This document shows positions 1-9,287 of a stretch of DNA of 60,927 bases, piece by piece (positions within the stretch are counted from its first letter, which is position 1; every line of letters begins with the position of its first letter). The notes under the pieces were generated by a model. The model did not search any database. It worked only from the letters and a program-made list of their open reading frames with translations, and was not told the origin of the DNA. This DNA comes from Jiangella muralis (GTDB taxonomy: Bacteria > Actinomycetota > Actinomycetes > Jiangellales > Jiangellaceae). The translations under genes and the position numbers were made by a program. The DNA lies in the NCBI RefSeq assembly GCF_001270745.1, contig NZ_LFXL01000045.1:1-60927 (forward strand), written 5' to 3'.

Positions 1-59
1 ACTGGGAACGGCCGCCTGAAACTCAAGATCAACCTCAGAGTTTGGGAAACCTAGCAGCG

Positions 60-1361
60 CTAGCGGGAGGCCACCGTGGGGAAGGGCGTGACGTTGTCGG
101 TGCCGGTGGCGCCGGCGGGGACGGCGGCGTCGGCCGGGCCGGCCTGGCGGGGCGCGTACTGGCCGGTCATCCGGGCCACCTTGAGCGACAGGTGCAGGGC
201 CAGCCGCTCGGCGCCGCTCTTGAGGTTGGTGTGGGCGAGCTGCTCCAGCCGCTGCAGCCGATAGTACAGCGACGTCCGGTGCAGGTTGAGGCGCTCGGCG
301 GTGAGCTGGGCGTTGCCGGCGACGTCGAGGTAGGTCTCGAGGGTCTCCAGCAGCGGCAACGCGTCGGGGTCGTCGAGCAGGTGGCCGAGGCCGGGATGGA
401 CCGTCGGCACCTCCTCGCCGAGCGACGCCAGCTTGACGACGATCTGGTGGATGCCGAGCCGGGACCAGTGGACGACGTCGCCGAGGCCCGGGAGCAGGCG
501 AGCGGCGTCGGCGGACATGCGGGCCTCGCGGAAGGAGGCATACGCGTCCTCGAGAACGTCGCGGCGGCTGCCGACACCGACGACCAGCGCGGCGTCGGAC
601 CCGGCGCCGGCCAACGCGGTCCGGGTCAGCTCGACCAGCCCTTCGACCCGTTCGTCGACGTAGATGTCGTGGTCGCCGGTGCAGGACAGCAGCAGGACGG
701 CGTGGTCGCGGCTGATCAGGTCCAGCGCCTGGCCGCGCCGGACCACGCGGCGGAAGTCGGCGACGGCCTGGGCGAGGGCGTCCTCGATGTCGACGGCGGA
801 GGAGCGGCGCGGCACGCCCTGCAGCACCACGGCGACGACGCCGTCGCGGTCGGGCATGTAGCCGGCGTCGATGAGGCTGCGAGCGGCCTGGGCGCTCATC
901 GGCGAGCTGCTCAGCAGCATGTGCATGGTGTCGGCCAGCCGGGCGGACGAGAACAGGCTGGCCACGCTCTCGCGGTGCAGCCACTCGCCCAGCTCGGCCG
1001 CGCCCTGCACGCACGCGTCGAGGTCGGCGTCGCTCATGCTGCCGTCGGCGTCGACGAACCAGAGGTGGCCGAGCAGCTTGCCGCGGTAGACGACGGGGAC
1101 GCAGATCCGCGGCAGCATGTGCAGTTCGGGGTTGGCCGGCAGCCGCAGCGGCCGGCGCAGGTTCGGCAACCCGAACCGCTTCAGCCAGCCGCGCACCTCG
1201 GACGAGGCGTGCCGGCGCAGGATGGAATCTTCGCGGACGTCGTCGATCGGCTGGTCGTGCGAGCTGAACGCGAGCAGCCGCATGTACCGGTCTTCGAGCA
1301 CGGCCGGCCGCGCGACCCGCTGCGCCAGGCTCTCCAGGATCTGCTGCATCGAGAGTTCCAT
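60..1361 (-). CDS. PucR-family transcriptional regulator
   Basis: The 433-residue protein ends in the PucR-type helix-turn-helix (about residues 338-398, with LNLHRTSLYYRLQRLEQL). Ahead of it lies a long sensor region resembling the GGDEF-like and GAF-like parts of PucR and CdaR proteins. The start is the ATG at 1361 because GGAGG lies five bases upstream; an in-frame GTG at 1367 would overlap that ribosome site. PucR regulators usually activate amino-acid, purine or sugar-acid catabolism in response to the substrate. Its place beside secreted proteases and hydroxyproline genes suggests it controls them, and its own promoter carries the 19-bp near-palindrome shared with those operons. Family assignment is firm; the regulon is inferred. 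Confidence 0.9.
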   Translation of the reverse strand: MELSMQQILESLAQRVARPAVLEDRYMRLLAFSSHDQPIDDVREDSILRRHASSEVRGWLKRFGLPNLRRPLRLPANPELHMLPRICVPVVYRGKLLGHLWFVDADGSMSDADLDACVQGAAELGEWLHRESVASLFSSARLADTMHMLLSSSPMSAQAARSLIDAGYMPDRDGVVAVVLQGVPRRSSAVDIEDALAQAVADFRRVVRRGQALDLISRDHAVLLLSCTGDHDIYVDERVEGLVELTRTALAGAGSDAALVVGVGSRRDVLEDAYASFREARMSADAARLLPGLGDVVHWSRLGIHQIVVKLASLGEEVPTVHPGLGHLLDDPDALPLLETLETYLDVAGNAQLTAERLNLHRTSLYYRLQRLEQLAHTNLKSGAERLALHLSLKVARMTGQYAPRQAGPADAAVPAGATGTDNVTPFPTVASR

Positions 1362-1380
1362 GATCACCTCCGCCCGCGCA

Positions 1381-1399
1381 GTAACATATCACATGCTAC
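1381..1399. promoter_or_regulatory. 19-bp near-palindrome before the PucR gene
   Basis: GTAACATATCACATGCTAC matches its own reverse complement at 14 of 19 positions and lies 20 bases before the PucR start codon. It agrees with the site before the semialdehyde dehydrogenase (18013-18031) at 15 positions. A regulator site, possibly autoregulatory, is the simplest reading; no convincing -35 box was found. Confidence 0.5.
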
Positions 1400-1421
1400 C
1401 GGGATGAAAGGGATGAATACG

Positions 1422-1973
1422 TCACCGGGCGACGACGAACTCCGTCAGCTGGCTGCCGAGGTCCTCCACGCCGCCCGGCCAGCCGCGCACCAGCTGCCCG
1501 CCGCGCGCGATCAACGCCACCAGCGGCGGCTCGTCGACACCGTAGCGCCGGAACACCTCGCCGACCGGGTCCAGCCCGACCGGGTACGCGATGTCGTGCT
1601 CGCGCACGTACTCGGCGGCGTCGTCCTCGCTGGTCGCGCTGCCGACGCCGACGAACAGGACGGCGTCGCGGTACTCCTCGCTCAGCGCGGTGATGTCGGC
1701 CTGCTGCTGCGTGCACAGCTCGCAGAACGACTCGAAGAACACCAGCACGACCGGCCGCTGCTCCCACTGCTCCGCGAGGTCGAGGGTGCTGCCGTCGAGC
1801 AGCTCCAACTCGAACGACGGCGCCGCCGGCGCATCCGAAGGCGCGTCGATGAACGTCACGTCGCTGGGCACCTCGCCGGGCAGCTCGAACGACACCGCGG
1901 CCGGGTCGTCCGACCCGGAGCACCCGGCCAGGGCCAGCACAGCGGCCACGACCGCCACTACGACACGCCTCAC
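1422..1973 (-). CDS. Thioredoxin-like (TlpA/peroxiredoxin-type) lipoprotein
   Basis: The 183-residue product starts with a lipoprotein signal (LALAGC, lipidated Cys18) and carries a thioredoxin fold with the motif FESFCELC, giving a CxxC pair at Cys84 and Cys87. It should be anchored outside the membrane and act in thiol-disulfide exchange or as a redox sensor. The start is GTG at 1973, with GGAGAGG about ten bases upstream. That GTG overlaps the TGA of the preceding lipoprotein gene (GTGA), so the two are translationally coupled. The electron donor and substrate are unknown; the secreted proteases encoded upstream contain several cysteines and could be clients, but this is a guess. Confidence 0.8.
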   Translation of the reverse strand: MRRVVVAVVAAVLALAGCSGSDDPAAVSFELPGEVPSDVTFIDAPSDAPAAPSFELELLDGSTLDLAEQWEQRPVVLVFFESFCELCTQQQADITALSEEYRDAVLFVGVGSATSEDDAAEYVREHDIAYPVGLDPVGEVFRRYGVDEPPLVALIARGGQLVRGWPGGVEDLGSQLTEFVVAR

Positions 1974-2422
1974 GAGATCAACACCTCTCCGATCAGTTCC
2001 GCGTCGTCGCTCGGCTCGATCGGCACGGCGAAGCCGTCGCCGACGACGAACTCGTAGCCGTCCGGCGTGGTCAGCCCTTCGACGTCGACGTCCATGACGC
2101 ACATCGTGGGCTGCCGCATGCCCTCGCGGAACGAGACGTCCATCATCTGCTCCGCGGTGCCGCTCGGCAGTTCGCCGCGCGCCACCTCGACGCCGTCACC
2201 GTCCTCGACGGTGAAGGTCGCCTCGGCGTGGACGGAGCGGAACGCGCCCGCCCCGTTGCACGGCTCGCCGAGCCGGCGCAGGTTGCCGTCCGGGATGAGC
2301 ACCCGGACGACGCCGGCCTCGGTGCCGGAACCGGACGCATCGTCGGACGAGCCCGAGCACCCGGCCAGCACCGGGATCAGAACGGCGACGGCGAGCGCCG
2401 CACGGCCACGCAGACGTAGCAC
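1970..2422 (-). CDS. Hypothetical lipoprotein
   Basis: The 150-residue protein has a lipoprotein signal with lipobox LAGC (Cys22) and then a region of about 120 residues that I do not recognise. The GTG start at 2422 is chosen because GGGGAGGGG lies about nine bases upstream and because it begins the signal peptide cleanly; a longer reading frame to 2491 would run through the terminator hairpin. The gene overlaps the following thioredoxin-like lipoprotein gene by four bases. Two cysteines (in EPCNG and PTMCVMD) could form a disulfide handled by that neighbour. No function can be assigned. Confidence 0.7.
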   Translation of the reverse strand: MLRLRGRAALAVAVLIPVLAGCSGSSDDASGSGTEAGVVRVLIPDGNLRRLGEPCNGAGAFRSVHAEATFTVEDGDGVEVARGELPSGTAEQMMDVSFREGMRQPTMCVMDVDVEGLTTPDGYEFVVGDGFAVPIEPSDDAELIGEVLIS

Positions 2423-2445
2423 GGGATGAGTCCCCTCCCCGGGAG

Positions 2446-2484
2446 CCCGGGCAGCGGCGCGGAAACACGGCGCCGCCGCCCGGG
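2446..2484 (-). terminator. Terminator-like hairpin after the first M6 protease gene
   Basis: Arms 2446-2460 and 2470-2484 pair over 15 positions with one mismatch around a nine-base loop. It lies between the stop of the protease gene and the start of the lipoprotein pair. There is no T-run, as is common in high-GC actinobacteria. Confidence 0.65.
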
Positions 2485-2497
2485 TGCCCACTCGAGA

Positions 2498-4615
2498 TCA
2501 GCGGCGCGGGTTGGTGTCCTGGACCGCAACCGTACAGGTGACGGACCGGGTGGCCGCCGGGTCGCTTTCCGACGTCGCGGTGAGCGTGACCGTGGTCTCG
2601 CGCGCCGCCGGCGTCTCGCGGGTGACGTACACCGGCACCTCGACGGTGTCGCCGGCCCGCGCCGTGGTGAGCGCGTTGTCCAGCCGCGCCGTCCAGCCCT
2701 TGCCGCTGGACGCCACCGACAGCCGGTACACGTCGTTGTCCAGCTTCGACGCGACGTCGGTCGGGTGGCCCGCGGTGTTCGTCGCGGCCGAGCCGGTGTT
2801 CGTCAGCGGGAACGTGCACTGCGCCGCCTGGCTGGTCCGCAGACCCGTGACCTCGGCCGCACCCACCGACACCCCGCGGTCCTGCGCACCGTCGCCGTCC
2901 AGCGACCGCACCGCGAGGTCGTACGACAGCACGCCCTCCTCGTCGCGCTCCATGTCGATGACGTAGAAGTGCAGCCGGTTGTGCTCGTCGACGTACTCGT
3001 ACTCCGAGCCGGAGTTCGTGCCGGCGTGGAAGAGGGCGTCGTTGAGCTGGCGGTGGTCGGCGATCGACGCCATGACGGGGGTGCCGTCGGGGCGGTAGAA
3101 GTCGACCAGCCCGATGTCGTCGGGGTTGGCGTCGATGGTCCAGTTGAAGCAGCTGTAGCCGCAGGTGTTCGAGCCGCGCTGCTTGTTCTTCGCGATCATG
3201 ACGCCGCTGTCCGGCGTGAACGAGTCGAAGCCCATCCGGTCGACGACCTCGACGGTGTAGTCGTCCCACCCGGTGTTGCCGTTGTTGTCCGGGTCGGTGT
3301 GGCAGAACGGGTCGGTGTCGGCGTTGCAGTCGGGGGTGCGGTCGGGGCGACCGGCGCCGTCCAGCCTGATCCGGACGCCCGACGTGCCGTCCTCGCCCGC
3401 GTCGACGGCGCGCGCCGTCACCCGGTCGACATAGACGCCGGTGTTCGCCAGGTTCTCCCGGCTGAGCTCCACCAGGTTGTCGGCGATGCCGGCCAGCATC
3501 TTGTTGCGCACCATCAGGCCGGCCGGCGACCACCCGCCCATGTTCGGCGGCACCACCCACCGCAGGTGGTGGCCACCGGGACCGTTGAACGAGCCGCGGT
3601 CCATCATGTCCCACGGCGCGGATCCCACCCGGTGGAACGGCGACGGCGGACTCTGCCGGTCCGAGAACGGATTGTTGTTGTTGTCGCCGATGCTGAAGAA
3701 GAAGTGCCCCATCTCGTGCGTGATGGTGCCCGAGCTCTCCGCCTGACGGATCGAGGCGCTGCCCCAGCGCTGCGACGACGCCAGCCACGAGGTCCACTCG
3801 ACGTAGCGGGTGGGCGCCCAGTTCGGCATCGAGTCGTCCGGGTCCAGCCACTCCGGCGGGCCCCACTCGTCCGGCACGTCCTCCTTGGAGTCGAACATCA
3901 TCTCGCCGAACTCCTGCCAGACCGAGGTCTGGTCGTAGCCGGCGTAGACCCGCAGCACGACGTCGTAACCGCACCGGCTGCCCACGCAGGGCGTGCCCTG
4001 CTCGGCGAGGTCGGCCCGCCACAGGTTGTCGGTGTCGCCCTCGACGTTGCCGTTGCAGGTGTAGCCCTCGGGGCAGTGCTCGCCCGGCGCGTTGCGGATC
4101 CAGCTCTCGTTGAGGCCGTACTCGAACTGGTTGCGCGGCAGCGTGTACGGGCCGAAGGTGTCCATCTCGTCGACGCCGAGCCGGCCGCGGCTCTGCTCCA
4201 TCCAGTACTCGTGGATGGTGCGGCCGTGGTTGTACTCGTTCGGCTCCAGGTAGTAGTCGCGGTAGAAGTCCGGGACGTCCGCACGCGCGATCGGGTCGAT
4301 CTGCGGGTTGCCGAACGGGTCCGACCCCTTCGGCTGGGTGATGACGAACGGGATGTCCTTGAAGTCGACCGCGACGAGGGCGATGCGCAGGCCGCGCTCG
4401 CTCGGCTTGACGTCGGGGTCGTTCCACTCGGTGCCCGGGATGTCGGTCCAGTCGTCCCAGGTCAGGTCGTACTGGTTCTGCCAGTTCTGCGGGTCGATCG
4501 GCTCGACGACGTAGTCCGGCGGATCGGCCTGTACCGCCCCGGCGGACATTCCGAGCACGAGGGCCGCGGCGGCGAACGTGAGACTGGCGGCACGAAGAGT
4601 TCGGCGGAATCTCAT
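2498..4615 (-). CDS. Secreted M6-type (immune inhibitor A-like) metalloprotease, copy 1
   Basis: The 705-residue protein has a Sec signal peptide (about 1-30), then a metalloprotease domain with the zinc motif HEMGH (His300, Glu301, His304) followed by GDNNNN. The C-terminal 120 residues look like an Ig-like or NEW3-type domain ending TNPRR. M6 peptidases are secreted zinc endopeptidases that cut many extracellular proteins. It is the most downstream of three tandem paralogues and close in sequence and length to copy 2, with long identical runs such as PQNWQNQYD and NEYNHGRTI. A perfect 15-bp hairpin separates the two, so it may have its own transcript. Family is clear; the protein substrate is unknown. 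Confidence 0.9.
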   Translation of the reverse strand: MRFRRTLRAASLTFAAAALVLGMSAGAVQADPPDYVVEPIDPQNWQNQYDLTWDDWTDIPGTEWNDPDVKPSERGLRIALVAVDFKDIPFVITQPKGSDPFGNPQIDPIARADVPDFYRDYYLEPNEYNHGRTIHEYWMEQSRGRLGVDEMDTFGPYTLPRNQFEYGLNESWIRNAPGEHCPEGYTCNGNVEGDTDNLWRADLAEQGTPCVGSRCGYDVVLRVYAGYDQTSVWQEFGEMMFDSKEDVPDEWGPPEWLDPDDSMPNWAPTRYVEWTSWLASSQRWGSASIRQAESSGTITHEMGHFFFSIGDNNNNPFSDRQSPPSPFHRVGSAPWDMMDRGSFNGPGGHHLRWVVPPNMGGWSPAGLMVRNKMLAGIADNLVELSRENLANTGVYVDRVTARAVDAGEDGTSGVRIRLDGAGRPDRTPDCNADTDPFCHTDPDNNGNTGWDDYTVEVVDRMGFDSFTPDSGVMIAKNKQRGSNTCGYSCFNWTIDANPDDIGLVDFYRPDGTPVMASIADHRQLNDALFHAGTNSGSEYEYVDEHNRLHFYVIDMERDEEGVLSYDLAVRSLDGDGAQDRGVSVGAAEVTGLRTSQAAQCTFPLTNTGSAATNTAGHPTDVASKLDNDVYRLSVASSGKGWTARLDNALTTARAGDTVEVPVYVTRETPAARETTVTLTATSESDPAATRSVTCTVAVQDTNPRR

Positions 4616-4632
4616 GGGTGCTCCTTCACGAA

Positions 4633-4667
4633 CCGCCCGGGCCTGTCTCGCGGACAGGCCCGGGCGG
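4633..4667 (-). terminator. Terminator-like hairpin between M6 protease copies 2 and 1
   Basis: A perfect 15-bp stem (4633-4647 with 4653-4667) closes a five-base loop in the 78-base gap between the two genes. It would end or attenuate transcription from the upstream protease gene. Confidence 0.75.
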
Positions 4668-4693
4668 CCGTCATGGGATGCGGACGACCGGCG

Positions 4694-6811
4694 TCACCGC
4701 CGGGGGTTGGTGTCCTTCACGGCCACCGTGCAGGTGATCTGCTGGGTGGCCGACGGGTCGCTCTCCGACGTCGCGGTGAGGGTGACCGTGGTGTTCCGTG
4801 CGGCCGGCGTCTCGCGGGTGACGTAGACCGGGACCTCGACGGTCTCACCGGCACGGGCCGTGGTGAGGGCGTTGTCGAGTTCGGCCGTCCAGCCCTTGCC
4901 GCTGGACTCGACCGAGAGCCGGAACACGTCGTTGTCGGCCTTGCCGCTGACGTCGCTGGCGTGGCCGGCCGGGTTCGTCGCCTCCTCGCCGGTGTTGGTC
5001 AGCGGGAACGTGCACTGGGCGGCCTGGCTGGCCCGGATCCCGGACACCTCGCCGTCGCCCAGCTCCACCCCCCGGTCCTGCGAACCGTCGCCGTCCAGCG
5101 ACCGCACCGCCAACGTGTACGACAACACGCTGTCGTCGTCGCGCTCGATGTCGATGACGTAGAAGTGCAGCCGGTTGGCCTCGTCGACGTACTCGTACTC
5201 CGAGCCCGAGTTCAGGCCGGCGTGGAACGCGGCGTCGTTGAGCTGCCGGTGGTCGGCGATCGACGCCATGATGGGCGTGCCGTCCGGCTTGTAGAAGTCG
5301 ACCAGCCCGATGTCGTCCGGGTTGGCGTCGATGACCCAGTTGAAGCAGCCGTAGCCGCAGGTGCTGTTGCGGTCCTCGTTGGTCTTGTTCTTGGAGATGA
5401 TCACGCCGCTGTCGGGGTTGAACGAGTCGAACCCCATCTGGTCGACGACCTCCAGCGTGTAGTGGTCCCAGCCGGTGTTGCCGTGGCAGAACGGGTCGGT
5501 GTTGATGTCACAGGCCGGCGTGCGGTCCGGACGGCCCTCCCCGTCCAGGCGGATCTTCACGCCCGACGTGCCCTCGGCGCCGGGGTCGACGGCGCGCGCA
5601 GTCACCTCGCCGACGACGACGCCGGTGTCGGCCAGCGCCTCACGGCTGAGGTCGAGCAGGTTGTCCGCCGGCAGGATGCCCGCGTGGATCTTGTTGCGGA
5701 CCATGAGGCCCGACGGCGACCAGCCACCCATGTTCGGCGGCACGACCCAGCGCATGTGGTGACCGCCGGGGCCGTTGAACGAGCCGCGGTCCATCATGTC
5801 CCACGGCGCCGAGCCGACCCGGTGGAACGGCTGCGGCGGGTTCGCGCGGTCCGAGAACGGGTTGTTGTTGTTGTCGCCGATGCGGAAGAAGAAGTGCCCC
5901 ATCTCGTGCGTGATGGTGCCCGAGCTCTCCGCCTGACGGATCGACGAGAGGCCCCACTGCTGGGCCGCGGCCCGCCACGAGGTCCACTCGACGTAGCGCG
6001 TCGGCGCCCAGTTCGGCATCTCGTTGTCGGGGTCCACCGACGCCGGCGGGCCCCACTCGTCCGGGATGTCCTCCTTGGTGTCGAACATCATCTCGCCGTA
6101 CTCCTGCCAGATGCTGGTCTCGTCGTAGCCGGCGTAGACCCGCAGGATGACGTCGTAGCCGCAGCGGCTGTCCGGGCACGGGACGCCCTTCTCGGCCAGG
6201 TCGGCCTTCCAGACCGTGTCGACGTCGCGGTCGAGGTTCCCGTTGCAGGTGAAGCCCTCGGGACAGGCCGACTGCTGACCCCACTCGTTCAGGCCGTACT
6301 CGAACAGGTTGCGTGGCACCTGGTACGCGCCGAAGACGTCCATCTCTTCGACGCCGAGCTTCCCGCGGCTCTGCTCCATCCAGTACTCCTGGATGGTGCG
6401 GCCGTGGTTGTACTCGTTCGGGACCATGTAGAAGTCGTGGTAGAACTGCGGCACCTCGTCCCGCGAGATCGGGTCGATCTGCGGGTTGCCGAACAGGTCG
6501 CTCTGCTTCTCCTGCGTCATGACGAACGGCTGGTCCGGGAAGTCCACCGCCACCAGCGCGATGCGCAGGCCACGCTCGCTCGGCTTCGCGTCCGGGTCGT
6601 TCCACTCGGTGCCCGGGATGTCGGTCCAGTCGTCCCAGGTCATGTCGTACTGGTTCTGCCAGTTCTGCGGATCGATCGGCTGGACCTCGAAGTCCGGCGG
6701 AGCCGCCTGCCCCGCACTCGCCACACCGACGACGAGCGTCGTGACCGCGGCCGCGGCAAGTCCCAGCCGCCACCGCCTCGCGCCGCTCGTCCTGCTGAGC
6801 CCTCTACGCAT
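4694..6811 (-). CDS. Secreted M6-type metalloprotease, copy 2
   Basis: This 705-residue paralogue is the same length as copy 1. It has an N-terminal signal peptide, the zinc motif HEMGH in SSGTITHEMGHFFF, and the same C-terminal Ig-like domain ending in VAVKDTNPRR. The ATG at 6811 is chosen because GGGAGAG lies five bases upstream; a longer frame would start inside the promoter. Divergence from copy 1 is scattered substitutions and a few short indels, as expected for a tandem duplication kept under selection. Promoter-like boxes and a copy of the shared 19-bp motif lie just upstream, which ties it to the hydroxyproline genes. Confidence 0.9.
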   Translation of the reverse strand: MRRGLSRTSGARRWRLGLAAAAVTTLVVGVASAGQAAPPDFEVQPIDPQNWQNQYDMTWDDWTDIPGTEWNDPDAKPSERGLRIALVAVDFPDQPFVMTQEKQSDLFGNPQIDPISRDEVPQFYHDFYMVPNEYNHGRTIQEYWMEQSRGKLGVEEMDVFGAYQVPRNLFEYGLNEWGQQSACPEGFTCNGNLDRDVDTVWKADLAEKGVPCPDSRCGYDVILRVYAGYDETSIWQEYGEMMFDTKEDIPDEWGPPASVDPDNEMPNWAPTRYVEWTSWRAAAQQWGLSSIRQAESSGTITHEMGHFFFRIGDNNNNPFSDRANPPQPFHRVGSAPWDMMDRGSFNGPGGHHMRWVVPPNMGGWSPSGLMVRNKIHAGILPADNLLDLSREALADTGVVVGEVTARAVDPGAEGTSGVKIRLDGEGRPDRTPACDINTDPFCHGNTGWDHYTLEVVDQMGFDSFNPDSGVIISKNKTNEDRNSTCGYGCFNWVIDANPDDIGLVDFYKPDGTPIMASIADHRQLNDAAFHAGLNSGSEYEYVDEANRLHFYVIDIERDDDSVLSYTLAVRSLDGDGSQDRGVELGDGEVSGIRASQAAQCTFPLTNTGEEATNPAGHASDVSGKADNDVFRLSVESSGKGWTAELDNALTTARAGETVEVPVYVTRETPAARNTTVTLTATSESDPSATQQITCTVAVKDTNPRR

Positions 6812-6840
6812 GCGCTCTCCCAACGTCGTGCCCGGTGGAT

Positions 6841-6869
6841 AAAATACGACATTGCACATTGCTCGTCAC
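6841..6869 (-). promoter_or_regulatory. Promoter of M6 protease copy 2 with embedded motif
   Basis: On the minus strand GTGACG (6864-6869) and TATTTT (6841-6846) are 17 bases apart. The spacer is filled by a 19-bp sequence (6846-6864) that matches the consensus GTRnCATWTCACATSYYAC at about 13 positions. A regulator bound there would cover the promoter. Moderate support only. Confidence 0.4.
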
Positions 6870-6883
6870 GTCCGGACGACGGG

Positions 6884-9016
6884 TCAGCGCCGCACGGTCG
6901 TGGCGGCGACGTCGACCACGCAGGTGGCCGTCGCGGTCGGGTCGCTCTCCGAGGTGGCGGTGAGCGTGACGGTGGTCGACCGGACCGCCCCCGGGGTGCG
7001 GGTGACGTACACCGGCACCTCGACGGCGCCGCCGAACGGGCTCGCGGCCAGCTCGTTGTACAGCTCGGCGTCCCAGCCGGCGCCGGACGACGTCACCGAC
7101 AGCCGGTACACGTCGGCCGCCACCTCGTCCGTGACGTCGCCCGGGTGCGCCGCCGCGTCGACCGGCGCCGTCTCGCCGGTGTTCTCCAGCGGGAACGTGC
7201 AGGTGGCCGCCTTGCCGGGGGTGTGCCGGCCGGGCACGCCGGTGTCCAGAGCGACGCCCCGCCGCTGCGGGCCGGCGCCGTCGAGCGAGCGGACGGCGAC
7301 GGTGTACGTCCGCACGCCGTCCGCGTCCTCCTCGACGCCGACCACGTAGAAGTGCAGCCGGTTGTCCTCGTCGACCCACTCGTAGGACGTGCCCGAGTGC
7401 GTGCCGGCGTTGAACGTCGCGTCGTTGACCTGGCGCGGGTCGCCGGTGACGACCATCCGCGGCGTGCCGTCGGGCTGGTAGAAGTCGACCATCCCGATGT
7501 CGTCGGGGTTGGGGTCGATCAGCCACGAGAAGCAGGTGGCCGTGCCGCAGTTGCTGCCACGGTCCTTGTTCTTGTAGATCAGCACACCGTTGCCGGGCGT
7601 GTACGAGTCGACGCCGAGTTGCTGCACGACCTCGAGCGTGTAGTTCGTGTAGTCGGCCTGGCCCATGCATTCCGGGCCGGCGGTCGACGGGTGGCACGAC
7701 GGCGTGCGATCCACCGGTGCGGCGCCGTCGAGCCGGATGCGCACGCCCAGCAGCTCGTCCTCGTCCGGACCGGCCGCTCGCGCCCGCACCTTCGCGACCA
7801 CGACGCCGGACGACGCCAGCCCGTCGCGGCTGAGATCGACGATGTCGTCGGTGTCGATGAGGCCCAGCTCGAGCTTGTTGCGGATGCTGTGGTGCGGCCC
7901 GACCGTCGAGCCGCCGTCGGCCGGGACCTTCCAGCGGGTGTGCATGCCGGTCGGCCCGTTCCAGGAGCCCTGGCTCATCATGTCCCACTGGCCGGTGAAG
8001 GTCCGCTGGGCCGGCACCGCGAAGGCGCCGTTGTAGTTGTCGCCGAGGCCCAGGATGTGGGTGAACTCGTGCGCGAACCCGGCGGTGCCCGACGACTCCG
8101 ACATGTTGCCGCTGCCGCCGCCGGCGCTGGCCCACGTGAACGAACCGGCCGCCCACGACGTCCACGGGATGTAGCGGGTCGGCATCCAGTTCGTCATGAC
8201 GCCGTCGGGGTCGAACTCGGCCGGCGGGCCGAACTCGTCCGGCACGTCCTCGGGCGAGTCGAACATCATCTCGCCGAACACCTGCCAGGCGGTGGACTCG
8301 TCCAGGCCGGCGCCCATGAAGAAGATCAGGTCGTACTGGCTGCGCACTTCCGGCGGCACGTTCGCCTCGTACAGCGCGCGGGCGTCGCGGGTGTAGTTGC
8401 CGTTGCAGGTGAAGTCGGGCGGGCAGCTGGCGGCGTTGCCGTACGGGGAGTTGCCGTACTCGAAGTGGTTGCGCGGCATCCGGAACGGCCCGAACGCGTC
8501 GACGTCCACGCCGTACTGGCCGTAGGAGTCCTCCATCCAGTACGAGTTCAGCGTCTGCCGGTGGTTGAGGTCGCTCGGCTCGTTGAGCAGTCCGGCGTAG
8601 AACCGCGGGACGTCCGCGCGCGGGACGTCGCCGACGCCGATCGGGGTGCCGAAGATCGTGGACCCCTCCGGCTGGCTGATCTGGAAGTCCATGTTCGGGT
8701 AGTCGACCAGGACGAGCGCCGCCCGCCAGGTGTCGACGGTGGGCTCGCGATCCGGGTCGGTCCAGTCGACGCCCGGCACCGGGACGAAGTCGTCCCAGGT
8801 GAGGTCGTACTGGTTGTCCCAGTCCTGCGGGTCGATCGGGACGAGCGGCGGAGCCTGCGACGGGCCGGCGCTCTCGGCGCCGGCGAGCTGCGGGAACAGC
8901 AGCGCGGACGCGGCCACGGCGATCAGCAGCGCCCGCGCCCGGCGGACGTGTCGCGACGATCCATCCGCGACTGCCGTCAGGCCTCGCGGTCGGCTGCCAG
9001 CGTCTGTCGGAGACAC
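6884..9016 (-). CDS. Secreted M6-type metalloprotease, copy 3 (divergent)
   Basis: The 710-residue protein shares the architecture of the other two copies: signal peptide, N-terminal PQDWDNQYDLTWDDF block, zinc motif HEFTH in AGFAHEFTHILGLGDNYN, and a C-terminal Ig-like domain. It is clearly more diverged, lacking the NNNN run and several cysteine-bearing segments. The GTG at 9016 has GAGGAGG four bases upstream; an internal GTG nearer the hydrophobic segment is a possible alternative. It is the first gene of the leftward protease group and faces the peptide-transporter operon across a 461-bp gap. Different subsite residues would let the three copies share out a complex protein substrate. Confidence 0.88.
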   Translation of the reverse strand: MSPTDAGSRPRGLTAVADGSSRHVRRARALLIAVAASALLFPQLAGAESAGPSQAPPLVPIDPQDWDNQYDLTWDDFVPVPGVDWTDPDREPTVDTWRAALVLVDYPNMDFQISQPEGSTIFGTPIGVGDVPRADVPRFYAGLLNEPSDLNHRQTLNSYWMEDSYGQYGVDVDAFGPFRMPRNHFEYGNSPYGNAASCPPDFTCNGNYTRDARALYEANVPPEVRSQYDLIFFMGAGLDESTAWQVFGEMMFDSPEDVPDEFGPPAEFDPDGVMTNWMPTRYIPWTSWAAGSFTWASAGGGSGNMSESSGTAGFAHEFTHILGLGDNYNGAFAVPAQRTFTGQWDMMSQGSWNGPTGMHTRWKVPADGGSTVGPHHSIRNKLELGLIDTDDIVDLSRDGLASSGVVVAKVRARAAGPDEDELLGVRIRLDGAAPVDRTPSCHPSTAGPECMGQADYTNYTLEVVQQLGVDSYTPGNGVLIYKNKDRGSNCGTATCFSWLIDPNPDDIGMVDFYQPDGTPRMVVTGDPRQVNDATFNAGTHSGTSYEWVDEDNRLHFYVVGVEEDADGVRTYTVAVRSLDGAGPQRRGVALDTGVPGRHTPGKAATCTFPLENTGETAPVDAAAHPGDVTDEVAADVYRLSVTSSGAGWDAELYNELAASPFGGAVEVPVYVTRTPGAVRSTTVTLTATSESDPTATATCVVDVAATTVRR

Positions 9017-9287
9017 AGATCCTCCTCGGCCAGAGGTGCGGGAAAAGGCGTCACCGGACAGCGACGCCGAGATGCGGTGATTCTGTGCCGGTACGAGGGA
9101 AACGAGAGTAATATTGTACTGTCACCGGTCACGTGGAACAAGTGCGCAGGTGCCGGCCGTCGCCACCACGGGCCGACCGTCCATGATCATCAACCGATGG
9201 CGACACATGACGTCACCAGTCGTTGATGACGACCGGCCGCGCGCGGACTCACCCCCCAAAAGGGGACATTCACCCGCGTTACGATTA

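Noticed and set aside
2426..9226. A 2266-codon open frame on the plus strand opposite the three protease genes
   Set aside because: It is a shadow of the GC-rich minus-strand codons; its translation is Arg/Val/Asp-rich with no domain, while the minus frames have signal peptides, HExxH motifs and ribosome sites.
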